Numbered from the stretch's first letter, positions 25,814 to 36,810 are shown. The stretch: DNA of 64,000 bases from Pseudomonas fluorescens (GCF_902497995.1 NZ_CABVII010000027.1:1-64000); one strand, 5' to 3'. Program-made: numbers and translations. The notes: generated by a model from the sequence alone, not told the origin.

Positions 25814-26701
25814 ATGCGCCGCCTGCTCACCGGCTGTTTCGTTACCCTGTTGTTGTTGCTCAATACTCTGGTCCTGTTCGGGCCGCTGATGGTGTTCGCC
25901 TTGCTCAAGCTGGTCCTGCCGGGGCGTTTTCGCGATTACGCCTCCTGGGCGGTGATGTGGATCGCTGAAACCTGGGCCGAGATCGACAAGCTGATTTTCC
26001 ACCTGTGCATCCCCACCCGATGGGACATTCGCGGCGGCGATGACCTGCGCCGCGACACTTCGTATCTAGTGATCAGCAACCATCAATCCTGGGTCGATAT
26101 CCCGGCGCTGATCCAGACCCTGAATCGACGTACGCCGTTCTTCAAGTTTTTCCTCAAGAAAGAATTGATCTGGGTGCCCTTCCTCGGCCTGGTCTGGTGG
26201 GCGCTGGATTACCCGTTCATGAAACGCTATACCAAGGCGTTCCTGGCGAAGAACCCGGAGCTGGCCGGCAAGGACCTGGAGATCACCCAGGCTGCCTGCG
26301 AGCTGTTCAAGCGGCAGCCGGTGACGGTGGTCAATTATCTGGAAGGCACTCGGTTCACCGCCGCGAAAAGCACCCGGCAGCAATCACCCTTCACCCACCT
26401 GCTCAAACCCAAGGCAGGCGGTGTGGCCTTCGTGCTGGCGGCGATGGGCGAACAACTGGATGCCATTCTCGATGTGACGGTGGTGTATCCACAGCAAAGG
26501 ATTCCGGGGTTCTGGGACTTGATCAGCGGCAATGTGCCGCGGGTGATCGTCGACATCAAGACCCGCGAACTCGACCCCGCGCTGTGGCAGGGCGATTACG
26601 AAAACGATCCGGTGTTTCGCCAAACCGTCCAGAACTGGGTCAACCAGCTCTGGATCGAAAAGGACCGGCGCATCGACGCCTTGCGCGCCGAGCGCCGCTG
26701 A
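25814..26701 (+). CDS. PlsC-type lysophospholipid acyltransferase (YihG-like)
   Basis: 295 aa. An N-terminal membrane span (about 5-30, CFVTLLLLLNTLVLFGPLMV) is followed by acyltransferase motif I NHQSWVDI (HX4D), motif II around KKELIWVPFLG and motif III NYLEGTRF. Size and motifs fit the YihG/YihE-neighbour subgroup, which acylates lysophosphatidic acid or related lipids at the inner membrane. It is convergent with the DUF2780 gene, one base apart. The physiological substrate is not evident. Confidence 0.88.
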   Translation: MRRLLTGCFVTLLLLLNTLVLFGPLMVFALLKLVLPGRFRDYASWAVMWIAETWAEIDKLIFHLCIPTRWDIRGGDDLRRDTSYLVISNHQSWVDIPALIQTLNRRTPFFKFFLKKELIWVPFLGLVWWALDYPFMKRYTKAFLAKNPELAGKDLEITQAACELFKRQPVTVVNYLEGTRFTAAKSTRQQSPFTHLLKPKAGGVAFVLAAMGEQLDAILDVTVVYPQQRIPGFWDLISGNVPRVIVDIKTRELDPALWQGDYENDPVFRQTVQNWVNQLWIEKDRRIDALRAERR

Positions 26702-26702
26702 A

Positions 26703-27263
26703 TCAGCTACCGGTGGCGGTGCCGGCACCCCAGATCCCGCCCAGGCTTTGCAGCAACGAACCGCCGACGCCCTGTTGACCGAAGTATTGCAGGATTAGCG
26801 GGGCAAACTGGGCGATCATGCCGGTGTCCATGCCCAAGGCGCTGAACGCATTGTTCAAGTCGTTGGTGTCCTTGACGGCGCCCAAGGCGTTGTCCAGGCC
26901 GGCCGCCTTGCCAGACGAACCAAGCAACCCGGCGAGGGCGCCCAGCTCACCACCGCCCGACAGCTTGTCGATCCCCGGTACGCTTTTGGCCAGCTCCGAA
27001 TAGTCGGTCGAGCTCAATTGATTCTTCGCCAGCCCCAGCATCGCACTGGTGCCGCCAACGGCCTGTTGTGGCGTCACATTCAATTGGCTTAGCGCACTCA
27101 GCAGGCTGGCCGTCTCGGAAGTCGGGGCGGCTGCGGTGGCGGCGTTATCGCCTTTCATGCCGGAAATGGCATTGGCCGCATCGTTCAGGCTGAACTGAGC
27201 AAAGACCGGGCTGGCGGCCAGGGTCATGAGCGATGCCAGTGCAAAACCGCGTGAAATCTTCAT
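26703..27263 (-). CDS. DUF2780 exported protein
   Basis: 186 aa with a signal peptide (1-22, LASLMTLAASPVFAQ). The mature protein is rich in Gly, Ala and Leu with repeated small helices (LLSALSQLNVTPQQAVGGTS; LGLAKNQLSSTDYSELAKSV), typical of DUF2780 (VcgC/VcgE-like). Function unknown. It stands alone on the minus strand after a REP-containing gap. Confidence 0.85.
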   Translation of the reverse strand: MKISRGFALASLMTLAASPVFAQFSLNDAANAISGMKGDNAATAAAPTSETASLLSALSQLNVTPQQAVGGTSAMLGLAKNQLSSTDYSELAKSVPGIDKLSGGGELGALAGLLGSSGKAAGLDNALGAVKDTNDLNNAFSALGMDTGMIAQFAPLILQYFGQQGVGGSLLQSLGGIWGAGTATGS

Positions 27264-27381
27264 TCAGACATCCTCTTGTGTCATGAAACCGCCTGTTGAT
27301 CGACGGAAAACTGCCGGTTTGACCAGGCAGCTGCCGGCATGTTCCTCAGCGCTGCGCGTATTTTTGCACCCGCTCACGCAC

Positions 27382-27515
27382 CTGTGGCGAGGGATCTTGC
27401 TCCCGCTCGGCGGCGCAGCCGTCGCGAAACAGGTAGACGCGGTGTGTCTGACAGATCGATATATCAGTATTTGGGCCCGCTTCGCAGCCCAACAGGAGCA
27501 AGCTCCCTCGCCATA
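27382..27515. repeat. Divergent REP pair (GGCGAGGGA variant)
   Basis: TGTGGCGAGGGATCTTGCTC and CAGGAGCAAGCTCCCTCGCC form an inverted pair about 85 bases apart. This sequence class differs from the other REPs here and fills the 316-base gap downstream of fdhA. Confidence 0.75.
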
Positions 27516-27539
27516 GGATTGATGTGTGACGTAAATAAA

Positions 27540-27561
27540 ACGGCGACCAGAAGGTCGCCGT
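27540..27561 (-). terminator. Terminator of the glyA-sox-purU-fdhA operon
   Basis: ACGGCGACC and GGTCGCCGT pair around AGAA. On the minus strand the stem is followed by TTTATTT. It lies 18 bases after the fdhA stop. Confidence 0.85.
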
Positions 27562-27579
27562 TCTTTTCCTCGTTAGGCC

Positions 27580-28779
27580 TTACGCCGCGCTAAACATCTT
27601 ATGCGGATCAATCACAAACTTCTTCGGCACACCCGCATCAAACTCGCCATAACCCTGCGGCGCCTGATCCAGGCTGATGACCTGAACGCCCACCACTTCG
27701 GCAATGTTGATACGATCCCACATGATCGCCTGCATCAACTGGCGGTTGTACTTCATCACCGGCGTCTGCCCGGTGTGGAAGCTGTGGGATTTGGCCCAGC
27801 CCAGGCCGAAACGAATGCTCAGGCTGCCCATTTTCGCGGCGGCATCCACAGCACCTGGATCTTCAGTCACGTACAGGCCAGGAATACCGATCTTGCCAGC
27901 CACACGAACCACACCCATCAGCGAGTTGAGCACGGTGGCCGGAGCTTCGTGTTTCACGCCGTCATGGCCGTGGCCGCGCGCTTCGAAGCCTACGGCGTCG
28001 ACGGCGCAGTCCACTTCCGGCTCGCCCAGCAGTGCGGCGATCTGTTCGTGCAGCGGGGTGTCCAGGGACAGGTCGGCGATTTCGAAGCCCTGGGCCTTGG
28101 CGTGCGCCAGGCGGACGGTATTGACGTCACCGATGATCACCACGGCCGCGCCCAGCAGGCGAGCGGAAGCGGCAGCCGCCAGACCTACCGGGCCGGCACC
28201 GGCGATGTACACGGTGCTGCCTGGGCCGACGCCGGCGGTCACTGCGCCGTGGTAACCGGTGGGCAGGATGTCGGAGAGGCAGGTCAGGTCACGGATTTTT
28301 TCCATGGCGCGATCGCGATCCGGCAGTTTCAGCAGGTTGAAGTCGGCGTACGGCACCATGGCGTATTCGGCCTGGCCGCCGGTCCAGTCGCCCATGTCGA
28401 CATAGCCGTAGGCACCGCCCGGGCGCGCCGGGTTAACGCTCAGGCAGACACCGGTGTGCATTTCCTTGCAGGAACGGCAGCGCCCGCACGCGACGTTGAA
28501 CGGCACCGAGACCAGGTCGCCGATTTTCAGGTTTTCGACGTCGCTGCCCTTCTCGATCACTTCGCCGGTGATTTCGTGACCCAGTACCAGACCGGTCTGG
28601 GCGGTGGTACGACCGCGCACCATGTGCTGGTCGGAACCACAGATGTTGGTGGAGACCACGCGCAGGATGACGCCGTGTTCGATTTTCCTGCCGCGCGGGT
28701 CCTGCATTTTGGGATAGTCGATTTTCTGTACTTCGACCTGGCCATTGCCGAGATACACGACACCACGATTACCAGACAT
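27580..28779 (-). CDS. fdhA: Glutathione-independent formaldehyde dehydrogenase
   Basis: 399 aa zinc-dependent medium-chain dehydrogenase, the same size as P. putida FdhA. Catalytic zinc ligands Cys47 (NICGSDQHM) and His68-Glu69 (GHE); structural zinc Cys98/101/104/112 (CGRCRSCKEMHTGVC); Rossmann GAGPVGLAAA for NAD. It oxidises formaldehyde, released by sarcosine and dimethylglycine demethylation, to formate without glutathione. It is the last gene of the glyA-sox-purU cluster, after a REP hairpin that may uncouple its expression. Confidence 0.95.
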   Translation of the reverse strand: MSGNRGVVYLGNGQVEVQKIDYPKMQDPRGRKIEHGVILRVVSTNICGSDQHMVRGRTTAQTGLVLGHEITGEVIEKGSDVENLKIGDLVSVPFNVACGRCRSCKEMHTGVCLSVNPARPGGAYGYVDMGDWTGGQAEYAMVPYADFNLLKLPDRDRAMEKIRDLTCLSDILPTGYHGAVTAGVGPGSTVYIAGAGPVGLAAAASARLLGAAVVIIGDVNTVRLAHAKAQGFEIADLSLDTPLHEQIAALLGEPEVDCAVDAVGFEARGHGHDGVKHEAPATVLNSLMGVVRVAGKIGIPGLYVTEDPGAVDAAAKMGSLSIRFGLGWAKSHSFHTGQTPVMKYNRQLMQAIMWDRINIAEVVGVQVISLDQAPQGYGEFDAGVPKKFVIDPHKMFSAA

Positions 28780-28883
28780 GCTTTCACCTCGCTGTTGTTT
28801 TTATGTAGCGGTCGCGTCGCCCGGGATCGGCGGCGCGTTGATTGCTTGGGTTATTGCCTGTGTGTCTTGCGTTGTTCGTGAGG

Positions 28884-28980
28884 GCCTCTTCGCGGGCAAG
28901 CCTCGCTCCTACAGGATTGAGGTCGTGCCCATTTTCCTCGGGCAATCTCACTCCTGTAGGAGCGAGGCTTGCCCGCGAAA
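28884..28980. repeat. REP inverted pair
   Basis: TTCGCGGGCAAGCCTCGCTC and its complement, between purU and fdhA. Confidence 0.85.
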
Positions 28981-28985
28981 GCGAT

Positions 28986-29843
28986 TTAAAGAACGACTGT
29001 TCTATTCGCGTTAAGAAACACCCTGCGTTCAATGTGATAACCCACCGCCCTGGCCAGGGTCAGCCCTTCGATATCCCGCCCCTTGGCGATCAGATCTTCG
29101 GGGTAATGACTGTGGTCCACAGCCTCAACGCCCTGCGCAATGATCGGGCCTTCGTCGAGGTCGTTGTTGATGTAGTGCGCCGTCGCGCCGACCAGTTTCA
29201 CGCCCTTGTTGTAGGCCTGGTGATACGGCTTGGCGCCCTTGAAACCCGGCAGCAGGGAGTGGTGAATGTTGATCGCCTTGCCGTCGAGTTTGCGGCACAG
29301 CTCTGGCGACAGGACCTGCATGTAACGCGCAAGAATGACCAGCTCGGCGCCGGATTCTTCGATCACTTGCCAGACCTGGCGCTCCTGGGACGGCTTGTCG
29401 TTCGGGTCCAGCGGGAAATGGTAGTAGGGAATCTGGTGCCAGTCCGCCAACGGCTTGAGGTCCGGGTGGTTGGAGACCACGGCGGCCACGTCCATGGACA
29501 ACTGGCCGATGCGCTGGCGGTAGAGCAAGTCGTTGAGGCAGTGATCGGCCTTGGAGACCATGATCACCACTTTCGGCCGATAGTTCGGCGCGGTCAGTTC
29601 GAAGATCATGCCGAAGGCTTCACCCCGTTCCGCGAGACCGGCGCGAAAAGACTGCTCATCGAAGCCGTCGGGCTGGCGGAATTCCACGCGAATGAAGAAA
29701 CGACCCGAGAGTCGGTCATCGAAGGAATGGTGCTCGGTGACGTAGCAGCCCTGCTCGAACAGAAAGCGGGTCACCGCGTCCACGGTGCCGAGGACGCTTG
29801 GGCAGTCGGCGGTCAGAATCCATGTGTCTGGGGCGCGGCTCAT
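28986..29843 (-). CDS. purU: Formyltetrahydrofolate deformylase
   Basis: 285 aa from the ATG at 29843 (MSRAPDTWILTADCPSVLG), preceded by AGGAGT. The frame continues upstream through REP DNA without support. N-terminal ACT-type regulatory domain (about 5-85) and C-terminal formyltransferase fold with NIHHSLLPGFKGA and the catalytic Asp region HYINNDLDEGPIIAQ. It hydrolyses 10-formyl-THF to formate and THF, so it recycles folate loaded by sarcosine oxidase. This is the sox-cluster paralogue. Confidence 0.93.
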   Translation of the reverse strand: MSRAPDTWILTADCPSVLGTVDAVTRFLFEQGCYVTEHHSFDDRLSGRFFIRVEFRQPDGFDEQSFRAGLAERGEAFGMIFELTAPNYRPKVVIMVSKADHCLNDLLYRQRIGQLSMDVAAVVSNHPDLKPLADWHQIPYYHFPLDPNDKPSQERQVWQVIEESGAELVILARYMQVLSPELCRKLDGKAINIHHSLLPGFKGAKPYHQAYNKGVKLVGATAHYINNDLDEGPIIAQGVEAVDHSHYPEDLIAKGRDIEGLTLARAVGYHIERRVFLNANRTVVL

Positions 29844-29888
29844 AGTGCGGTGACTCCTGTTGTTATGGGCAACCGCTGCGCGGTTGAT

Positions 29889-29990
29889 CGCGGGCAAGCC
29901 TCGCTCCTACAGTTTCGCGTCGTTCGCGGGAAATTCGCACAACTCGGTTCTGTAGGAGCGAGCGGGCGGCGATCCGACTTGCCCGCGAAG
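29889..29990. repeat. REP inverted pair
   Basis: CGCGGGCAAGCCTCGCTCCT and a right arm interrupted by CGGGCGGCGATCCGA. It lies between soxG and purU. Confidence 0.8.
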
Positions 29991-29996
29991 GCGATC

Positions 29997-30629
29997 TCAA
30001 GCCTGCACACTAAGCCCGTATTCAGCGGCCGCGTCCTGCAACCACAACCACCAGTAATCCGAGAAGCTGCGACGGATCAGCAGTTCCCAGGTGTCTTCGG
30101 CGGTGTGGCGGATCATCAGTTGCGATTTGGCAAACACAGTGCCCACCGCCTTGCCGACCGGAAAGCTGTTGGGGTGCACGTCGTAGCTGGTGGATTTCAT
30201 CAGCACCTGGCGCACGTTCGGGCCGCTCAGTTCGAGGAGCTGCTGGCCGCCGCTGACGTTGACGATGGCGATGTGCAGGTCGCCCAGCGCTTTACGCAGT
30301 TTTTGCTCGACGGCGAATTCTTCGCCGGTCGGCACGATCAGCAGCCATTCATCCGGCCCCATCCATTGCAGGCTGGTTTCGCCTTTGACGATGACGGTCA
30401 GCGCACCTGGCAATTCAATGCCCAGGGCTTTGTGCACGCCAGCGGCGAACGCGGCATCGTGGCCATCGCCACGAAGGGTCAGGTGACCGAGGAGTTTTTT
30501 CTCACGCACGATCACGCCGGCGCTTTTGCGGCCCTTGCCCACCAGGCTGGCGAGGTCGGCATGATGCAGCGACGACTCGGCCTTGGCCCCGGTGGTTGGG
30601 CGTTGTTGGTAAACATTGGCTGCGGTCAT
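29997..30629 (-). CDS. soxG: Sarcosine oxidase gamma subunit
   Basis: 210 aa from the ATG at 30629 (MTAANVYQQRPTTGAKAESS), with AGGTG before it. Family features include the GcvT-like fold with SLQWMGPDEWLLIVP and the C-terminal WWLWLQDAAAEYGL. It is the smallest-but-one subunit of the heterotetrameric enzyme and stabilises the alpha subunit. A REP pair separates it from soxA, unusual inside a complex-encoding operon, and may lower its relative dose. Confidence 0.92.
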   Translation of the reverse strand: MTAANVYQQRPTTGAKAESSLHHADLASLVGKGRKSAGVIVREKKLLGHLTLRGDGHDAAFAAGVHKALGIELPGALTVIVKGETSLQWMGPDEWLLIVPTGEEFAVEQKLRKALGDLHIAIVNVSGGQQLLELSGPNVRQVLMKSTSYDVHPNSFPVGKAVGTVFAKSQLMIRHTAEDTWELLIRRSFSDYWWLWLQDAAAEYGLSVQA

Positions 30630-30694
30630 AAAGCACCTGTTCCTGAATTCTGTTGTGCGGTTGGTCTCAACCCTTATGGTGACTGGGCTGCCGT

Positions 30695-30762
30695 CTTCGC
30701 GAGCAAGCCCGCTCCCACATTTCGACCGCGGTCCCCTGTGGGAGCGGGCTTGCTCGCGAATG
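30695..30762. repeat. Short REP pair inside the sox operon
   Basis: TTCGCGAGCAAGCCCGCTCC and its complement with a short spacer, between soxA and soxG. Confidence 0.85.
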
Positions 30763-30804
30763 GGCCGACTCGGTGTCATTGCCCACCCACAAGATCTAGG
30801 GCCA

Positions 30805-33800
30805 CTAGATGTTCTGGCGATCACCCTTCGGATCGAAGAACACCGAAGAAACGATTTCCGCCTCGATCACGCTGCCATCGGCCAGCGGTGCGAACACGCG
30901 CTCGCCCAGGCGCTTCAGGCCGCCCTTGACCACACCCATGGCAAACGAATAACCCAGGGAATTGTGCAGGTAGCTGGAGGTGACGTGGCCAACCATCGTC
31001 ATCGGAATCGCTTGCTTCGCATTCAGCACAAGCTGTGCACCTTCCGGCAGCCATTTGGTCGGATCGATCGGCTTCAGGCCCACCAACTGTTTGCGTTGAT
31101 CACGCACGCAGTCTTCACGGTTCATCCCACGCCAGCCGATCCACGAGAACGGTTTGGTGCGACCGACACACCAGCCCATGTTCAGGTCGTCCGGGGTCAT
31201 CGAGCTGTCAGTGTCCTGACCGACAATGATGAAACCCTTCTCGGCCCGCAACACGTGCATGGTTTCGGTGCCGTACGGCGTCAGGTTGTATTTCTTGCCG
31301 GCATCGACGATTTTCTCGAGCACGCCCATGGCGTAGTCGGCCTGCACGTTGACTTCGTACGACAGCTCGCCGGTAAACGAAATCCGGAATATCCGCGCCG
31401 GTACGCCGCCGACCAGGGCTTCTTTCCAGGTCATGAACGGGAAAGCTTCATTGGCCAGATCGACGTCGGTGACTTCGCTGAGCAGCTTGCGGCTGTTCGG
31501 CCCGGACAGGGTCATGGTTGCCCAGTGGTCCGTCACGGACGTGAAGTACACCTTCAGGTCTGGCCATTCGGTCTGGTGGTAGATTTCCAGCCATTGCAGC
31601 ACGCGTGCAGCGCCGCCGGTGGTGGTGGTCATCACGAAATGGTTATCGGCCAGGCAGGCGGTCACGCCGTCGTCGAACACCATGCCGTCTTCTTTGCACA
31701 TCAGGCCGTAACGCGCCTTGCCCACGTCGAGCTTGGTCCAGGCGTTGGTGTAGATACGGTTGAGGAATTCACGGGAATCCGGGCCCTGGATGTCGATCTT
31801 GCCCAGGGTCGAAGCGTCCAGCAGGCCGACGCTGTCGCGCACGGCTTTGCATTCGCGCTTCACGGCGGTATGCAGGTCTTCACCGTTTTTCGGGAAGTAC
31901 CACGGACGTTTCCACTGACCGACGTCTTCGAATTCGGCACCGTTTTTCACGTGCCAGCGATGCAGCGCAGTGAAACGCACCGGCTCGAAAATGTGCCCAC
32001 AGTGGCGACCGGCTACGGCGCCGAAGGTCACCGGCGTGTAGTTCGGACGGAACATGGTGGTGCCCATCTGCGGGATGGTCACGTTCAGCGAACGGGCGGC
32101 GATGGCCAGGCCGTTGACGTTGCCGAGCTTGCCCTGATCAGTACCGAAACCCAGTGCGGTGTAGCGTTTGACGTGCTCGACCGACTCGAAGCCTTCGCGG
32201 GTCGCCAGTTCGATGGCGGCGGCGGTGACGTCGTTTTGCAGGTCGACGAATTGCTTCGGCGCACGTGCGGTGTTCTTTTCGTGCGGCACCTGGAACAGCG
32301 CCAGCGTCGGCTCTTCGAGACGGCCCAAGGCTTTCGGCAAGGTGCCTTCGACCCCACTGAAACCGGCTTCGCTGGCTGCGCGAGCGCCGCCTTCAAAACC
32401 ATCGGCCAAGGAATCGCCAAGGCCGTAGACGCCGTTGATGCCACCGACACACACGCGTTTTTGCGGTGCTTCGCCCGGTACGAAACCGAGGATGTCTTCA
32501 CGCCAGATCGGCTTGCCGCCCAGGTGCGAAGCCAGGTGAACCACCGGGCTGTAACCGCCGGAACTGGCGACCAGGTCGCATTCAAGCCACTCACCAGGAC
32601 TGGTCACGGTGTGCGCTTTGACATCGATGGCAGCAACGCGAGCAGCGGTAACGTGCTTGCTGCCACGGGCCTCGATCACAGCACTGCCGGTCAGGATGCG
32701 GATGCCTTTGGCGCGAGCTTCTTCAACCAGCGCACCGCGCGGGTTGCTGCGGGCGTCAGCGATGGCCACGACTTGCAGGCTGGCGTCGAGCCAGTCCAGA
32801 GCAACGCGGTAGGCGTGATCGTTGTTGGTCGACAGCACCAGTTTTTTACCCGGTGCCACGCCGTAACGACGCACGTAAGTCGACACAGCGCCAGCCAGCA
32901 TGTTGCCCGGCACATCGTTGTTGCCATAAACCAGTGGACGCTCGTGAGTACCGGTCGCCAGCACCACACGTTTGGCGCGAACCCGGTGGATGCGCTGACG
33001 CACCTGGCCAATCGGTGCGCGGTCGCCGAGGTGATCGGTCAGGCGCTCGTGAATGGTCAGGAAGTTATGGTCGTGATAACCGTTGACCGTGGCGCGCGGC
33101 AACAGCAGCACGTCCGGGGTGTCTTTAAGCTCGGCGATGACGCTGGCGACCCACTCGGTAGCAGGCTTGCCGTCGAGGCTTTCGCGGGAGTCGAGCAGGC
33201 TGCCGCCGAACTCTTCCTGCTCATCGGCGAGGATCACGCGGGCACCGCTGCGGGCGGCTGCCAAAGCAGCAGCCAGGCCAGCGGGGCCACCACCGACGAT
33301 CAGCACGTCGCAGTGCTGGTTCATGTAGTCGTAGGTGTCCGGATCGTTCTCGGTCGGCGAGCGGCCAAGACCGGCCGCCTTACGGATGTACTTCTCGTAA
33401 GTCATCCAGAACGATTGCGGGTACATGAAGGTTTTGTAGTAGAAGCCCGGCGGCATCAGCTTGCCGCCGACCTTGCCGAGAATTCCCATCATGTCGTTGT
33501 TAACGTTTGGCCAGCCATTGGTGCTGGTGGCGACCAGGCCTTGATACAGCGCTTGTTGCGTGGCGCGTACGTTCGGGATCTGGGTGGCTTCGGTCGCGCC
33601 GATCTGCAGCACGGCGTTCGGCTCTTCGGCACCGGCGGCGAAGATGCCGCGTGGACGAGAATACTTGAAGCTGCGACCGATGATATCGACACCGTTGGCC
33701 AGCAGGGCAGCGGCCAGGGAGTCGCCTTCAAAGCCTTTGTAGCTCTGGCCGTTGAACGTGAAGTTCAGCACTTTGTTGCGGTCGATCCGACCACCGTTGG

Positions 33801-33822
33801 ACAGGCGATTGATCTGGCTCAT
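30805..33822 (-). CDS. soxA: Sarcosine oxidase alpha subunit
   Basis: 1005 aa, full family length. N-terminal 2Fe-2S-like/ferredoxin-fold segment (FEGDSLAAALLANGVDIIGR), NAD/FAD-binding domain from about residue 172 (VLIVGGGPAGLAAALAAARS), and a C-terminal GcvT-type aminomethyltransferase (from about 610) that passes the methylene group to tetrahydrofolate. With SoxB, D and G it oxidises sarcosine to glycine, H2O2 and 5,10-methylene-THF. It overlaps soxD by 4 bases. Confidence 0.95.
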   Translation of the reverse strand: MSQINRLSNGGRIDRNKVLNFTFNGQSYKGFEGDSLAAALLANGVDIIGRSFKYSRPRGIFAAGAEEPNAVLQIGATEATQIPNVRATQQALYQGLVATSTNGWPNVNNDMMGILGKVGGKLMPPGFYYKTFMYPQSFWMTYEKYIRKAAGLGRSPTENDPDTYDYMNQHCDVLIVGGGPAGLAAALAAARSGARVILADEQEEFGGSLLDSRESLDGKPATEWVASVIAELKDTPDVLLLPRATVNGYHDHNFLTIHERLTDHLGDRAPIGQVRQRIHRVRAKRVVLATGTHERPLVYGNNDVPGNMLAGAVSTYVRRYGVAPGKKLVLSTNNDHAYRVALDWLDASLQVVAIADARSNPRGALVEEARAKGIRILTGSAVIEARGSKHVTAARVAAIDVKAHTVTSPGEWLECDLVASSGGYSPVVHLASHLGGKPIWREDILGFVPGEAPQKRVCVGGINGVYGLGDSLADGFEGGARAASEAGFSGVEGTLPKALGRLEEPTLALFQVPHEKNTARAPKQFVDLQNDVTAAAIELATREGFESVEHVKRYTALGFGTDQGKLGNVNGLAIAARSLNVTIPQMGTTMFRPNYTPVTFGAVAGRHCGHIFEPVRFTALHRWHVKNGAEFEDVGQWKRPWYFPKNGEDLHTAVKRECKAVRDSVGLLDASTLGKIDIQGPDSREFLNRIYTNAWTKLDVGKARYGLMCKEDGMVFDDGVTACLADNHFVMTTTTGGAARVLQWLEIYHQTEWPDLKVYFTSVTDHWATMTLSGPNSRKLLSEVTDVDLANEAFPFMTWKEALVGGVPARIFRISFTGELSYEVNVQADYAMGVLEKIVDAGKKYNLTPYGTETMHVLRAEKGFIIVGQDTDSSMTPDDLNMGWCVGRTKPFSWIGWRGMNREDCVRDQRKQLVGLKPIDPTKWLPEGAQLVLNAKQAIPMTMVGHVTSSYLHNSLGYSFAMGVVKGGLKRLGERVFAPLADGSVIEAEIVSSVFFDPKGDRQNI

Positions 33823-34148
33823 ACCTTCGCTCCCAGAGCCTGCGCGGCCGCTTTCTGAGTGTCAGCCTTGTCGGTGAATTGCGGCTTGGTGCCGATCTTG
33901 TAGGTTTCGAGAATCTCGTAGGTCACGGTGTCGCGAGTGGCGTTGAAATACTGGCGGCAACCGGCGACGTGATCCCACAGTTCGTGGTGCAGACCGCGCG
34001 GGTTATCGCGGAAGAACATGTAGTCGCCCCACTCCTCGTCGGTGCAGCTGGTCGGGTCCAGTGGGCGCGGGATGTGCGCCTGGCCGGATGCATGGAATTC
34101 CTCTTCGGAGCGCAGTTCGCCACAGTGAGGACAGAAGATATGCAACAT
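33819..34148 (-). CDS. soxD: Sarcosine oxidase delta subunit
   Basis: 109 aa. It begins MLHIFCPHCGELRSEEEFH, containing the zinc-binding CPHC, followed by the DPTSCTDEEWGDYMFFRDNP motif of the family. It is a small structural subunit bridging the alpha subunit. It sits 14 bases after soxB and overlaps soxA (ATGA). Confidence 0.95.
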   Translation of the reverse strand: MLHIFCPHCGELRSEEEFHASGQAHIPRPLDPTSCTDEEWGDYMFFRDNPRGLHHELWDHVAGCRQYFNATRDTVTYEILETYKIGTKPQFTDKADTQKAAAQALGAKV

Positions 34149-34162
34149 AGGGATTTCTCCTG

Positions 34163-35413
34163 TTAGTGGGCGACTGCTGCAGCGCCGTGTTCATCGATCA
34201 ACGCACCGCTGTGGAAGCGGTCGATGGAGAAAGGTGCGGCCAACGGGTGCATTTCACCCTTGGCCAGGCTGGCGGCAAACACGTTGCCCGAGCCAGGTGT
34301 GGCCTTGAAGCCACCGGTGCCCCAACCGCAGTTGAAGAACATGTTCGGTACCGGGGTTTTCGAGATGATCGGGCACGCATCCGGCGTGGTGTCGACGATG
34401 CCGCCCCACTGCCGGTTCATGCGTACGCGGGACAGCACCGGGAACATCTCGACGATGGCCTGGATGGTGTGCTCGATCACCGGGTACGAACCACGCTGGC
34501 CGTAGCCGTTGTAGCCGTCGATACCGGCGCCGATCACCAGGTCGCCCTTGTCGGACTGGCTGATATAGCCGTGCACGGCGTTGGACATGATCACGCTGTC
34601 GATAATCGGCTTGATCGGCTCGGACACCAGCGCTTGCAGCGGGTGGGATTCGATCGGCAGACGGAAACCGGCGAGTTTGGCCATGTGTCCGGAGTTACCG
34701 GCGGTGACCACGCCGACGCGCTTGGCGCCGATGAAGCCCTTGTTGGTTTCAACACCGATGCACACGCCGTTTTCCTTGCGGAAACCGATCACTTCGGTCT
34801 GCTGGATCAGGTCCACGCCCAGTGCGTCGGCGGCGCGGGCAAAGCCCCAGGCCACGGCATCGTGACGGGCCACGCCGCCGCGACGCTGGACGGTGGCGCC
34901 CATCACCGGGTAGCGCGTGTTCCTGGAGCAGTCGAGGTACGGAATCTCGTCGGCCACTTGTTTGGCATCGAGCAGTTCACCGTCCACGCCGTTGAGGCGG
35001 TTGGCGCTGACCCGACGCTCGGAATCACGAATGTCCTGCAGGGTGTGGCACAGGTTGTAGACGCCGCGCTGGGAGAACATCACGTTGTAGTTCAGGTCCT
35101 GGGACAGGCCTTCCCACAGCTTCATCGCGTGTTCGTACAGGTGCGCCGACTCGTCCCACAGGTAGTTGGAGCGAACGATGGTGGTGTTGCGCGCGGTGTT
35201 ACCGCCGCCCAGCCAGCCTTTCTCGACCACGGCCACGTTGGTGATGCCGTGCTCTTTGGCTAGGTAGTAGGCGGTCGCCAGACCATGCCCGCCACCGCCG
35301 ACGATGACCACGTCGTAGACCTTTTTCGGGGTCGGCGTGCGCCACATGCGCTGCCAGTTTTCATGGTGGCTGAGCGAGTGTTTGAAGAGGCCGAAGCCCG
35401 AGTAGCGTTGCAT
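34163..35413 (-). CDS. soxB: Sarcosine oxidase beta subunit
   Basis: 416 aa. Two ATGs are possible; the one at 35413 (MQRYSGFGLFKHSLSHHENW) has GGAG 9 bases away, whereas the first (35419) is only 3 bases from it. The FAD-binding motif VVIVGGGGHGLATAYYL lies near residue 38; this DAO-family subunit carries FAD and the covalent FMN and oxidises sarcosine. The gap to glyA is 23 bases. Confidence 0.95.
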   Translation of the reverse strand: MQRYSGFGLFKHSLSHHENWQRMWRTPTPKKVYDVVIVGGGGHGLATAYYLAKEHGITNVAVVEKGWLGGGNTARNTTIVRSNYLWDESAHLYEHAMKLWEGLSQDLNYNVMFSQRGVYNLCHTLQDIRDSERRVSANRLNGVDGELLDAKQVADEIPYLDCSRNTRYPVMGATVQRRGGVARHDAVAWGFARAADALGVDLIQQTEVIGFRKENGVCIGVETNKGFIGAKRVGVVTAGNSGHMAKLAGFRLPIESHPLQALVSEPIKPIIDSVIMSNAVHGYISQSDKGDLVIGAGIDGYNGYGQRGSYPVIEHTIQAIVEMFPVLSRVRMNRQWGGIVDTTPDACPIISKTPVPNMFFNCGWGTGGFKATPGSGNVFAASLAKGEMHPLAAPFSIDRFHSGALIDEHGAAAVAH

Positions 35414-35436
35414 AGTCATTTACTCCAAAACCGCAC

Positions 35437-36690
<1,254 letters not shown>

Positions 36691-36733
36691 CGCGTCTCTC
36701 CCAGCGGCGGTGGTGCGCCATTCGTCTCGGTGA

Positions 36734-36756
36734 GGCACTGGCGTTTCGGCAGTGCC
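36734..36756. promoter_or_regulatory. Inverted repeat in the glyA leader
   Basis: GGCACTG (36734-36740) and CAGTGCC (36750-36756) pair around 9 bases, about 45 bases upstream of the glyA start. It could be an operator or an mRNA hairpin. Confidence 0.4.
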
Positions 36757-36810
36757 CTTTGAATGCGATGGTATGACCGGCGCAGACAGGCCAAATGCCT
36801 ACGGACGCCA

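Noticed and set aside
30616..33858. 1080-codon plus-strand ORF
   Set aside because: Antisense to soxA and soxG, which have clear family motifs; its His/Val/Gly-rich composition is typical of a GC-rich shadow.
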